Source of the DNA: JAVBKA01 sp031546715
Lineage (GTDB): Bacteria; Bacillota; Clostridia; Oscillospirales; UBA929
DNA length: 16,301 nt
Direction: 5' to 3'
NCBI GenBank assembly: GCA_031546715.1
Contig: JAVBKA010000240.1
Location: 1-16,301 of the forward strand
The notes beneath the pieces were generated by a model. That model saw only the letters and a list, made by a program, of their open reading frames with translations. It was not told where the DNA came from and made no database searches. Made by a program: the position numbers and the translations under genes. This document shows positions 6,088 to 12,998 of this stretch, piece after piece. Each line of letters starts with the position of its first letter. Position 1 is the first letter of the stretch.

Positions 6088-6465
6088 TTACTTGCCAGCG
6101 GGTTGCTTTTCAAAGCTTATGCCGCCGACGTGGACATTTACTGTGCCTGCTTCAAGCCCTGACATAGTTTCGATTGCTTTTTTAACTTTGTCTTGTACCT
6201 TTGATGCCACAGTGGTAATAGAATAGCCGTATGCAGTGATAATATAAACGTCAACATTAACTTTTTGAGCGTCAAGAGTGATTTTTACCCCTCTGGAAAG
6301 GCTCTTTTTTGAGATAAGGTCGGCGACTCCTGTGCCGATTGCAAGCTGCGCAACACCTTCAACCTCAGAAGCGGCAAGGGCAGCAATAGATGCTACTACA
6401 TCCTCGGCAATATGGAGTGTTCCAGCTTCCTCAAGTCTTACGATAGATTCTTTATTTTCAGGCAA
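6088..6465 (-). CDS. Asp23/Gls24 family envelope stress response protein (DUF322)
   Basis: A 125-residue Asp23/Gls24 protein, homologous by family and position to Bacillus YqhY, a small cytoplasmic or membrane-associated protein linked to envelope stress and lipid metabolism. It shows GTLHIAEDVVASIAALAASEVEGVAQL and a C-terminal ISKKSLSRGVKITLDAQKVNVDVYIITAYG, then a short basic tail. I prefer TTG at 6465 (MPENKESIVRLEEAG): AAAGGAG lies nine bases before it, whereas the ATG at 6474 directly abuts that site with no spacer. The difference is three residues. The gene has its own promoter candidate and is followed by a strong terminator, so it may be expressed in vegetative cells independently of spoIIIA. 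In Bacillus this gene follows accB-accC, which are absent here. Confidence 0.9.
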   Translation of the reverse strand: MPENKESIVRLEEAGTLHIAEDVVASIAALAASEVEGVAQLAIGTGVADLISKKSLSRGVKITLDAQKVNVDVYIITAYGYSITTVASKVQDKVKKAIETMSGLEAGTVNVHVGGISFEKQPAGK

Positions 6466-6474
6466 AACAATCAT

Positions 6475-6481
6475 CTCCTTT
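6475..6481 (-). promoter_or_regulatory. Ribosome binding site that decides the asp23 start
   Basis: AAAGGAG directly abuts the in-frame ATG at 6474-6472 (spacing zero, unusable) and is nine bases from the TTG at 6465. It therefore points to TTG initiation. Confidence 0.6.
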
Positions 6482-6501
6482 GTAGCAGTGACATCTGGAT
6501 T

Positions 6502-6530
6502 AGTATATCACATAAACATGATTTTGAAAA
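6502..6530 (-). promoter_or_regulatory. Extended -10 promoter in front of the asp23 gene
   Basis: TTTTCA (6530-6525), 17 nt, TATACT (6507-6502), with TGA directly before the -10 giving the extended TGN motif. It lies in the 121-nt gap between spoIIIAH and asp23, about 28 nt before the ribosome site. It would give asp23 sigma-A transcription separate from the sporulation operon. The remainder of the gap (6531-6595) shows only short AT-rich dyads and no convincing terminator. Confidence 0.6.
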
Positions 6531-6595
6531 GTCTTTTTTATCACTAAAACCAATTTAAGCTCTTAAAGACATTTATTCAGGCTTAAACGCCGAAT

Positions 6596-7168
6596 TTATG
6601 CGCCTTTGCCTATAATCTTGATATCATTTATTGTCGCAACGCTTTCTGACAATACGATATCCTTTATCTTTGCCACATCGGTATCAGTTAATCCGCCAAT
6701 TGGCTCTGAGACAATAACCTTTACGCCGTCAGCACTGATAATTGCTACACAGTCAACAAATCCCTTTGCCTTAACAAGACTTTCAATGCTAGCTTCTGAC
6801 ATTGCGCTCTGTGCAAGCTTTTCAATCTCGCTGATAGCTCCGCTGACTATGTCCCCAGAATTTTCCTCATTGTTTGCAGCTGAACTAAGTATTGTTAGTG
6901 CGCTGTCTCTGGCTTGTGAACGTGTAAGACGGGCTTCTGCGAAGTAGTCTGATGTGACAACGTCGATGTTGTCGTCGGTTTCTGTGAGAACTTCTTCAGG
7001 GTTTTCTTCGCTTAGGTTATCTACTTGGATTGAAACCTCTGGATTTGGGTCGAAAACCTTTGTGCCGTTGGGGTCATTATCTCGTCCATACGCCCAGCTA
7101 AGGTATAAAGCGACACACACAAAAAGTACTATGCTAGAGATTACAGCGTTACGTTTCCAAATTTTCAT
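6596..7168 (-). CDS. spoIIIAH: Stage III sporulation protein AH
   Basis: SpoIIIAH, 190 aa, the mother-cell protein whose extracellular domain binds forespore SpoIIQ and joins the two membranes in the feeding-tube channel. A single N-terminal membrane anchor spans about residues 9-26 (AVISSIVLFVCVALYLSW). After an acidic linker comes a helical ARLTRSQARDSALTIL segment and a C-terminal ring-building domain related to YscJ/FliF, with IESLVKAKGFVDCVAIISADG, a VKVIVSE strand and a DVAKIKDIVLSES helix. AGGAGG lies six bases before the ATG and overlaps the spoIIIAG stop, so the genes are coupled. It is the last gene of the spoIIIA set. Only the linker is low in similarity, as is usual for the family. 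Confidence 0.93.
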   Translation of the reverse strand: MKIWKRNAVISSIVLFVCVALYLSWAYGRDNDPNGTKVFDPNPEVSIQVDNLSEENPEEVLTETDDNIDVVTSDYFAEARLTRSQARDSALTILSSAANNEENSGDIVSGAISEIEKLAQSAMSEASIESLVKAKGFVDCVAIISADGVKVIVSEPIGGLTDTDVAKIKDIVLSESVATINDIKIIGKGA

Positions 7169-7178
7169 AATATTCCTC

Positions 7179-7709
7179 CTACTTCATTTTGACAACTGTT
7201 ATTTTATCGGTTCTCAGACCGGTTAGCGCAGAAATTGCATTCATGACCTCAAACTTTACGGTTGCGTGATTTGCCCCTTGGCAGACTATTAATGCTCCTC
7301 TGAACTGAGGGTATAGCTTTTTTGTAACGATTGGTGTGGAGTCTCCGTCCAGCAGAACAGTTTTGTGTTCACTGTCAAGCTCCGTACCCAGCAGTTTTTC
7401 GTTTTCTAGCTCACGATTGCTCCTGGATGTAACATCCTCTTGGAGAAATAGCTCCATATCCGATTCAAGAGTAAGTACTACCTCGACCTCACCTGCTCCG
7501 TCAATTTTTTCAATTGCCTCCGCAAGTTTTTGCTCCATTTGAGTAACCGAATACGGCGGATACAAATCCCCCTCTGACTGCTTTGCGGTTTTATTGCCTG
7601 TGCCTGTGGGCAGCAAAATGAGTACAACACCAACGGCAATAACCAGCAATAAATATTTGTACCTCATAAGCAGCTTAATTAGGTTTTGAGACGATGGAAA
7701 TTGAATCAT
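7179..7709 (-). CDS. spoIIIAG: Stage III sporulation protein AG
   Basis: SpoIIIAG, 176 aa, forms the large oligomeric ring in the intermembrane space of the SpoIIIA-SpoIIQ complex. One membrane segment lies near residues 18-34 (YLLLVIAVGVVLILLPT). The ring-building domain follows with MEQKLAEAIEKIDGAGEVEVVLTLES, an inserted polar region (about residues 90-125), and the conserved end YPQFRGALIVCQGANHATVKFEVMNAI, a typical SpoIIIAG pattern. GGAGG is seven bases before the ATG, and the ATG overlaps the spoIIIAF stop as ATGA. The gene is intact and of family length, though shorter than the Bacillus protein. Confidence 0.93.
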   Translation of the reverse strand: MIQFPSSQNLIKLLMRYKYLLLVIAVGVVLILLPTGTGNKTAKQSEGDLYPPYSVTQMEQKLAEAIEKIDGAGEVEVVLTLESDMELFLQEDVTSRSNRELENEKLLGTELDSEHKTVLLDGDSTPIVTKKLYPQFRGALIVCQGANHATVKFEVMNAISALTGLRTDKITVVKMK

Positions 7710-8203
7710 GACGTATCCTCCAAATCTGTTGTATCGTAGGCTGCAAACCTTTGCTTATCTAACGGAATGCCTAGCTCCTGTGCAATGATGCTCTTTAGTG
7801 CGTTTTCAGCGTGCATGGGTACCTTACTCCAAACAATAATAGATTCAGGCACTATCAATGCAACTTCTTTCTTGCATTGAACACTTACGGTCACTTTTAA
7901 TCCAAGAGCTTGTGCCTTGTTCACAATATATGCGCTCGTCCTCTCCGCTATGTATGTGGCAGTAAAATTTATCCCAGTTTTTATTACTTCATCAATGCTA
8001 GGCTCGTTTTCAAACTCAATCAGCTCCTCAAGCTTGGCATCCTTTAAGGAAAGTACAGGCTTTATTACGACGATAATTAGTAGCAAACCCGTGCAAAAGA
8101 TTACAGTTTTCTTTGCGTTGCCGTTTAAGGTTATAGAGATTATTACCGAAACCAGAATCGCGGCCGCGGCTACCGTGCTAAGATAATGGGATATGCCCTC
8201 CAT
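7706..8203 (-). CDS. spoIIIAF: Stage III sporulation protein AF
   Basis: SpoIIIAF, 165 aa. Two N-terminal membrane segments (about residues 7-25 and 33-50, ending in IKPVLSL, the family's characteristic turn) are followed by a small extracytoplasmic domain that resembles other ring-building modules: residues 100-145 contain LGLKVTVSVQCKKEVALIVPESIIVWSK. It is thought to form an inner-membrane ring of the channel. GGAGG lies eight bases before the ATG, which shares one base with the spoIIIAE stop (TAATG), and the 3' end overlaps spoIIIAG by four. The assignment rests on the membrane pattern, the KPVLSL motif and the operon position. Confidence 0.9.
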   Translation of the reverse strand: MEGISHYLSTVAAAAILVSVIISITLNGNAKKTVIFCTGLLLIIVVIKPVLSLKDAKLEELIEFENEPSIDEVIKTGINFTATYIAERTSAYIVNKAQALGLKVTVSVQCKKEVALIVPESIIVWSKVPMHAENALKSIIAQELGIPLDKQRFAAYDTTDLEDTS

Positions 8204-9297
8204 TAAGCCGACCTCCCCGCTAATATACAGGATATTACACTTATAAGTGCCAGAAAGGAGCAGGTTGCGGTTAAGGACAATATCATTCCAAATGCGCCCG
8301 CAAGTCCGTCTAGATAGCTTGAAATTCTGCTGTCAGCCAATGGCGACACAAGCGCAGCACCGAATTTATAAAGCAAATAGCGAATGCCCATGTTAAGAAA
8401 CGGACTAAGAAAAATCCCCAAAATGGCAACTAACCCAAACAATCCAACGGAGTTTCTAATAACGCTGCCACCAACAAGAAGCGCCTCCGATGCATCGGAA
8501 ATTATCCCGCCAACCACAGGAATCGCTCCCGACAGTGCCGCCTGAGCACCCTTCACGGCAAGCTTGTCTGCCGAACCGCTGATTGCTTCTGAAATTCCCA
8601 AATATGTAACAAAGCAAGTAAGCGTAATTGTGATAACCGATGTGACCACCGTTTTGATTAACCCCGCGAGCTTTGACAGCAGCTCCTTTGGAAGCGCAGA
8701 GTTGACTGACAAAAGTATTATGTAGGTGTAAACCATAGGAAAGAGAACGCTCTTTATTACTGATACTAAAACCGTTGAAAATATCAGCGTTGCGGAATGC
8801 CTAGCTATTGCGGCAGTAGGCTGTCCCATTGCGGCGGACAGTCCTGTCATTGACGGTAGCAGTGCCTTTGTAAATATATCCAGTTCTTCAATTGCGTTGT
8901 AAGCCTGACCGATTAAGCCCTGAACACTGCTAACAGTTAGGACTGATATAGCAAGCACTGCCGCTATATTTACAATATCCAGCTTAGTTTCTGCCTGAAA
9001 TGCGCCTATCATTGAGCATAAAATTACAATTCCCAGAAGAGAAACAAAAATCCCCATGGATTGCTTAAATGCTCCGCCTGTTAAGCTGCTTAGAGCGTTA
9101 AACAGAGTTTTTATGCCCTTGTTTAAGGTCAGCCCCTCGATAGCTATGTCTTGGGTTACGTTTTGCGCGGATTCTGGAACCGCGCGCTCGATTTCCTCTG
9201 TGTCAATAATACCGTCCAGCTCTGGCATCAGCTCCGTCGCCGAAGCGGGCACTATCGTCAAGAACAGGAGAATAATTATTATTATTATGTACTTCAT
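8203..9297 (-). CDS. spoIIIAE: Stage III sporulation protein AE
   Basis: SpoIIIAE, 364 aa, the polytopic membrane protein of the SpoIIIA complex, proposed as the transport channel in the mother-cell engulfing membrane. It begins with a signal peptide, MKYIIIIIILLFLTIVPASA, with likely cleavage after ASA near residue 20, followed by a soluble stretch and about seven to eight hydrophobic segments from residue 80 onward. Conserved blocks include LPSMTGLSAAMGQPTAA, ISEAISGSADKLAVKGAQAALSGAIPVVGGIISDASEALL and the late LYKFGAALVSPLADSRISSYLDGLA. AGGGTG, five bases before the ATG, overlaps the spoIIIAD stop. The six consecutive Ile codons come from an (ATA)4(ATT)2 run, a mild simple repeat inside the signal peptide. 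Confidence 0.95.
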   Translation of the reverse strand: MKYIIIIIILLFLTIVPASATELMPELDGIIDTEEIERAVPESAQNVTQDIAIEGLTLNKGIKTLFNALSSLTGGAFKQSMGIFVSLLGIVILCSMIGAFQAETKLDIVNIAAVLAISVLTVSSVQGLIGQAYNAIEELDIFTKALLPSMTGLSAAMGQPTAAIARHSATLIFSTVLVSVIKSVLFPMVYTYIILLSVNSALPKELLSKLAGLIKTVVTSVITITLTCFVTYLGISEAISGSADKLAVKGAQAALSGAIPVVGGIISDASEALLVGGSVIRNSVGLFGLVAILGIFLSPFLNMGIRYLLYKFGAALVSPLADSRISSYLDGLAGAFGMILSLTATCSFLALISVISCILAGRSA

Positions 9298-9301
9298 ATG
9301 T

Positions 9302-9688
9302 TCACCCTAACGACCTAACAAGGTTTAAAACAGCTGAAAGCAGTGGTAACGACATATAAATCCCAACAATTGAGCCCACAAGCTCAATAGACGACGCCAC
9401 TGCACCTTCTGAGGAATCCTTGCATAAGTCAACTGCTATTTTCGTAACTGTGGCAACTCCAACGGTTTTATACACCGGTTTTAGAAGCTCCGTGGATATA
9501 TTCGCCAGCTCCGCTACCTCCTCCAAGAACGAAAACAGCTCCTTAAGAACCGTAAAGCCCGCTATGATGACTACCGCGCTTATAGCAATGCTAAGTAACA
9601 CAGATATTTCAGGTACATTCTTTTTTATAAGCAGTGAACAGAGAACTCCTGCAACCGCAAGCATAATTATCTTAAAAAAATCGTCCAT
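9302..9688 (-). CDS. spoIIIAD: Stage III sporulation protein AD
   Basis: SpoIIIAD, 128 aa, a small polytopic membrane protein with segments near residues 5-20, 28-50, 66-85 and 98-122. Conserved parts are LELLKPVYKTVGVATVTKIA in the form STELLKPVYKTVGVATVTK, then DLCKDSSEGAVASSIELVGSI, the well-kept core of the family. It is about the usual 130 residues. AGGA is eight bases before the ATG, 21 nt after spoIIIAC, and it ends four nt before spoIIIAE. Its function is in the SpoIIIA complex with SpoIIIAC, to which it is partly related. Confidence 0.93.
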   Translation of the reverse strand: MDDFFKIIMLAVAGVLCSLLIKKNVPEISVLLSIAISAVVIIAGFTVLKELFSFLEEVAELANISTELLKPVYKTVGVATVTKIAVDLCKDSSEGAVASSIELVGSIVGIYMSLPLLSAVLNLVRSLG

Positions 9689-9709
9689 TTCTTATGTCCT
9701 GAGGCTGCG

Positions 9710-9904
9710 TTAAAGCCCGAAAAGGCTTCGTATAAGATCAAACAGCTTGTCTATTTCCGTCAGAATCATCATTAAGACAACGACAAGCCCCGCAAGCACC
9801 GTCATGGTAGCCTGTTCCTCTCTGTCGGATTTTTTTAGGATTTGATGGAGTACCGAAACTAAAATACCAATTGCCGCTATTTTGAAAATAAAATCAACTT
9901 GCAA
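9710..9904 (-). CDS. spoIIIAC: Stage III sporulation protein AC
   Basis: SpoIIIAC, 64 aa, two membrane helices (about residues 6-22 and 33-50) connected by HQILKKSDREEQATMT, the highly conserved family loop. The length is canonical. Initiation is at TTG, supported by an excellent AAAGGAGGG site six bases upstream; no ATG is available. It is an integral part of the SpoIIIA complex. The gene lies 24 nt after spoIIIAB and 21 nt before spoIIIAD. Confidence 0.93.
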   Translation of the reverse strand: MQVDFIFKIAAIGILVSVLHQILKKSDREEQATMTVLAGLVVVLMMILTEIDKLFDLIRSLFGL

Positions 9905-9928
9905 GCTATACCCTCCTTTGTATTTTCG

Positions 9929-10432
9929 CTAAACGACTAATATCAGCAAAACCAAACCGCTGACAACGCCCAGCATCGTATATATTCGTGAATTTTTGTG
10001 CTTTTTATCTTCCGCCTTACTAATTGCTGATTCCAACCTCTTTTCTATGTAAATAAGGCTCTTGACTTGGCTTTCAGCATCGTAATGACCAATAATTGTA
10101 CCGATTTCGGAAATTATCATGTGTTCCTCATCGTTAAGTCCCTTTATTCCTATAGAAACTTTTTTCCATACCTCACTTAGCTTTGAATAATCTTTTCCGT
10201 CCCATTGGCTATAAAATTTTTCCATAAACTCCTCAAGCCCCTGTTGCTTTTGCAGTAAGCTCAAGAGTTGAGGTATGGCGGATAGTGAAAAGGTTATTTC
10301 TGCTTGCAAAATACCAACTGCAAGCCGCCAAGCTTGTAAAACGCTTACCCTTGAATTAAGACTTGCCACCGCATTAAATCCCATATATACACAGCACCCC
10401 GATGCCAACGCGCCAAATATCAGCTTTAGCAT
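9929..10432 (-). CDS. spoIIIAB: Stage III sporulation protein AB
   Basis: SpoIIIAB, 167 aa, with an N-terminal membrane segment (about residues 4-22), a cytoplasmic helical domain and a C-terminal membrane segment (about 151-167, LGVVSGLVLLILVV), a layout related to GspF-type inner-membrane proteins of type II secretion. Recognisable stretches are RVSVLQAWRLAVGILQAEITFS and SEIGTIIGHYDAESQVKSL followed by YTMLGVVSGLVLLILVV. The ATG lies within the end of spoIIIAA (7-nt overlap) without a strong ribosome site, so translation is probably coupled to the ATPase gene. Confidence 0.93.
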   Translation of the reverse strand: MLKLIFGALASGCCVYMGFNAVASLNSRVSVLQAWRLAVGILQAEITFSLSAIPQLLSLLQKQQGLEEFMEKFYSQWDGKDYSKLSEVWKKVSIGIKGLNDEEHMIISEIGTIIGHYDAESQVKSLIYIEKRLESAISKAEDKKHKNSRIYTMLGVVSGLVLLILVV

Positions 10433-11301
10433 AAATCTGTTACCATGTAGGTTCGTTCACCTTGAGCCTTATGTATTGTAATAATCTTCTTAAAAATCCT
10501 TTCCAATGGCTTGTACATCGGTCGGTTGAAAATGTCCTCCATACTCCCCCCATGGGCCGTCGCGATTATTTTTACGCCGCAGCCCATGCAATTCATTATC
10601 GCCTCAACGTCCTCCTGTGATGCTATTTCGTCTGTAGCCAAAACCTTTGGAGACATTGACCGCAATAGTAGCGGAAGTGCAATTGCCTTGGATGCTCCTT
10701 GCAAAACATCAGTATTTGCCCCAACTTTAAGAGTGGGCTTACCGCCAAAGCAGCCTGAAACCTCTCCCCGCTCATCTGCCAAGGATACCGTCATCGTTTC
10801 CGAGAGCTTGCAAAGCAAATCTCGCAGCAACGTGGTCTTTCCGTAGCCTGGGGGCGATAGAATTAGTGTATTGCACAATTCGCCTGACACAAAAAGCCGT
10901 TCCAGAGTGCCGCTTGAAACATTTCTCTTTTCCCGCGCAATTCGTATGCACAATGAGCTGATATCCTTAAGGCTGACTATCGCCCCGTCCTTGACCACTG
11001 CTTGTCCCGCAAGACCAAGACGGTGACCACCCTCAAGCATTACGAAGCCGCAGCGCATTTGCTCTAATGCCGCATGAGTTGACCCCTTGGTTGCTTGGGT
11101 GAAGGTGTCGGTTATGTCTTTATCTGTAATCAGCTTGGTCTGTTCAGGTAAGGCGTCTCCTGAGGATAGGCAAATTTGAAAAAACTGACCGTGTCTTAAT
11201 CGTATTTCCTCCGCCGTCCTTTGTTGAGCTTCCGATAACCTAAATGCGGCATTTCTAAGCCCCTCAGGCAAAAGTTGAACAGCATTTCTAAAGCTTTCCA
11301 T
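10426..11301 (-). CDS. spoIIIAA: Stage III sporulation protein AA, ATPase
   Basis: SpoIIIAA, the cytoplasmic ATPase of the SpoIIIA machine, related to secretion and pilus ATPases, needed for transport into the forespore. From the start chosen here it has 291 aa. Walker A is SPPGYGKTTLLRDLL (about residues 149-163), then VSLADERGEVSGC (about 172-184), a Walker B-type KVLATDEI (about 219-226), and later IIATAHGGSMEDIFNRP. I chose ATG at 11301 because GAGGG lies five bases upstream and the sigma-E-like promoter is upstream of it; an in-frame TTG 51 nt earlier has no ribosome site and lies upstream of the likely transcription start. First gene of the spoIIIA operon. Confidence 0.94.
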   Translation of the reverse strand: MESFRNAVQLLPEGLRNAAFRLSEAQQRTAEEIRLRHGQFFQICLSSGDALPEQTKLITDKDITDTFTQATKGSTHAALEQMRCGFVMLEGGHRLGLAGQAVVKDGAIVSLKDISSLCIRIAREKRNVSSGTLERLFVSGELCNTLILSPPGYGKTTLLRDLLCKLSETMTVSLADERGEVSGCFGGKPTLKVGANTDVLQGASKAIALPLLLRSMSPKVLATDEIASQEDVEAIMNCMGCGVKIIATAHGGSMEDIFNRPMYKPLERIFKKIITIHKAQGERTYMVTDLC

Positions 11302-11306
11302 GCAAG

Positions 11307-11311
11307 CCCTC
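11307..11311 (-). promoter_or_regulatory. Ribosome binding site deciding the spoIIIAA start
   Basis: GAGGG, five bases before the ATG at 11301. The longer in-frame alternative (TTG at 11352) is preceded by a T/A run only. Confidence 0.7.
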
Positions 11312-11332
11312 TTTTCTTTGGTTTGTAAAGAA

Positions 11333-11361
11333 ATACTATGATTAATTTTCAAAAAATATTA
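11333..11361 (-). promoter_or_regulatory. Sigma-E-like promoter of the spoIIIA operon
   Basis: TAATATT (11361-11355) fully matches the sigma-E -35 pattern KMATATT. After exactly 14 nt comes CATAGTAT (11340-11333), which matches the CATA and final T of the CATACA-T -10 pattern. Initiation near 11325 would leave about 25 nt before the spoIIIAA ATG, with the ribosome site included. In Bacillus the spoIIIA operon is under mother-cell sigma-E control, so the position agrees with known biology. Confidence 0.65.
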
Positions 11362-11362
11362 C

Positions 11363-11393
11363 AAAAAAAATCACCTACTAATTTGTAGATGAT
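11363..11393 (-). terminator. Intrinsic terminator overlapping the end of the RNase M5-like gene
   Basis: In the RNA sense, AUCAUCUAC (11393-11385), loop AAAUUA, GUAGGUGAU (11378-11370): nine pairs with one G-U, followed by eight Us (11370-11363). The 3' arm contains the stop codon of the Toprim gene. It separates the alaS-comEC-holA unit from the sporulation operon. Confidence 0.85.
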
Positions 11394-11964
11394 CAATTTC
11401 TCTCTTTAATTCTTCAATTTTAAACAGCGAGGGCAATATTTCAAGCATCGCATTTGCGCTTAAATGTTCTGGCAACCCAAGCTTTTTACACAACGCCTTT
11501 CTTACGGCAGAACTGTTTTCACCGCCTGACAGCCCAAGCTCTGAAAGCTCTGCTTTAGTAAGCTTTTGAAGCGGCACTCCGCTTTTTTCCGCAACTCCTG
11601 CTGTTCGCAGAGCTTGCAGTAGAATGTCGGGACTCATTCCTTCCACGCCAAGCTTGCCTTCCTTGCTACCCCTTTGCTTACGCTTTTCCTTGGCGTAAAT
11701 ATCGGGAATATAGGCATGTTTTAACTGCGATGGCGGAATTATCGCCTTTATATGATTTCTGATAACAAAGCCCGCGCCATCGCTGTCTGTAAAAACAACA
11801 AGACCTTTCTTTTCAGCCAGAGCCTTGAGCATTTGCTTAAGGTCGGAGTTTTTAAAAAGTCCGAAGCCACCAACTTCGATAATTGTTGCGTCAACTATCT
11901 GAGCAAGCGTGTTTTTATCGTACCGTCCCTCAACAACAATTACTTCATCAATTACAGGCTTCAT
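11371..11964 (-). CDS. Toprim/DUF4093 protein, RNase M5-like
   Basis: A 197-residue protein with an N-terminal Toprim domain: IVVEGRYDKN with the catalytic Glu12, GGFGLFKN near residue 33, and VVFTDSDGAG with Asp60 and Asp62. KEGKLGVEGMSPDILLQAL (about 101-119) and the C-terminal helical half match the DUF4093 region found in RNase M5 (RnmV), the enzyme that matures 5S rRNA by cutting a duplex. The family is clear; whether this is the true 5S maturase or a clostridial paralogue cannot be decided from sequence alone, so I give no gene symbol. It overlaps holA by four bases (ATGA) and ends in a terminator. Confidence 0.82.
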   Translation of the reverse strand: MKPVIDEVIVVEGRYDKNTLAQIVDATIIEVGGFGLFKNSDLKQMLKALAEKKGLVVFTDSDGAGFVIRNHIKAIIPPSQLKHAYIPDIYAKEKRKQRGSKEGKLGVEGMSPDILLQALRTAGVAEKSGVPLQKLTKAELSELGLSGGENSSAVRKALCKKLGLPEHLSANAMLEILPSLFKIEELKREIDHLQISR

Positions 11965-12974
11965 ACAAATAAATTCGCAAGCAGCAGTTCCAATGACCTG
12001 TCACGGTCTGAGCCGTTGCTTTTAAGAGTTTTATCCGTTTGATAGCAACATTCCAGCGCATGGTGAATCCACCCAAGCTTGCGCTTATTGGCGGACTCCA
12101 TGTATTTTCGTGCTTGATAATCACTTCGGAACTGACAAATTTCCATTAAAGTTGAAGTGTTCTTTTTTCCTTCAATCACCAATCGGGCAAGATAAATATA
12201 CCAAATCTGCTTAGTAATCATCGCCAAAATGCCTGTAGAGGTCTCTTCGTCAATGGAGACTATGTCGTTATAGCTGTTTACAGCTTTTTTTCGCTCGCCG
12301 GCAACTATTGCATTAGTCATATCAAAAACTCTGGCTTCAAGCACTGGAATTACAACTGCGCTTATGTCCTCTCTGGAAATAGTGGTATGCTTAGAGTACG
12401 CCGAAACCTTTTGAATCTCTGTTTTGAGATTTTGCATTAGTCCGCCGCACTGAAAAACAAAAAATTCGCATTCGGATGCACTTATTTGCTTATCAACAGA
12501 ACCGAAATGACGTTTTACCCAGCTTATTAGCTGGTCTTGCTTTTGTAGCTCAAACTCAACAATTAATCCATGCTTTTTTACAGCCGCGGCGATTTTAGAA
12601 CGTGCATCAGGCTTATGTTCAATAATGTCAAAGAGAAACACCAGACAAACAGTTTCTGGAAGGTCGCTGATAAGCTTTAGGAGCTTACCGTCAGCCGCAT
12701 CTTTATAAAGATTGAAATCACTGACTATTACGACACGCTTTTCGTTCATTACGGGGATAGACTCGCAAACATCCCGAAGAGCATCTATGTCCAGACCCTT
12801 GCCTTCAAACTTATCTAGGTTAAAGGCTTCTAAGCCCTCCGGCACTAAGGTTTTTATTAACAAGGAGGTATAATGCTCCTTTAGATAACTTTCAGGTCCG
12901 TGAAAGACATACAAAGGCAATGTGTTTTTGGAGGATATTTGCTTTTTCAGCATACTAACTGCTTCTTCTGACAT
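11961..12974 (-). CDS. holA: DNA polymerase III subunit delta
   Basis: HolA, 337 aa, the delta subunit of the clamp-loader complex, which opens the beta sliding clamp. The N-terminal LPLYVFHGPESYLKEHYTSLL (about residues 19-39) aligns with the degenerate nucleotide-loop region of delta, and FNLDKFEGKGLDIDALRDVCES plus MNEKRVVIVSDF (about 76-87) are typical. The C-terminal collar region includes WIHHALECCYQTDKTLKSNG and LELLLANLF, conserved family endings. AGGAG lies eight bases before the ATG, 24 nt after comEC. holA next to comEC is a common Firmicute arrangement. Confidence 0.93.
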   Translation of the reverse strand: MSEEAVSMLKKQISSKNTLPLYVFHGPESYLKEHYTSLLIKTLVPEGLEAFNLDKFEGKGLDIDALRDVCESIPVMNEKRVVIVSDFNLYKDAADGKLLKLISDLPETVCLVFLFDIIEHKPDARSKIAAAVKKHGLIVEFELQKQDQLISWVKRHFGSVDKQISASECEFFVFQCGGLMQNLKTEIQKVSAYSKHTTISREDISAVVIPVLEARVFDMTNAIVAGERKKAVNSYNDIVSIDEETSTGILAMITKQIWYIYLARLVIEGKKNTSTLMEICQFRSDYQARKYMESANKRKLGWIHHALECCYQTDKTLKSNGSDRDRSLELLLANLFV

Positions 12975-12998
12975 GTTTTCAACTCCTAATACTAGTCT

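Noticed and set aside
6541..6595. Terminator after spoIIIAH
   Set aside because: Only an imperfect six-pair dyad (around GGC/GCC) and an AT palindrome with a 2-nt loop are seen, without a proper U-run following.
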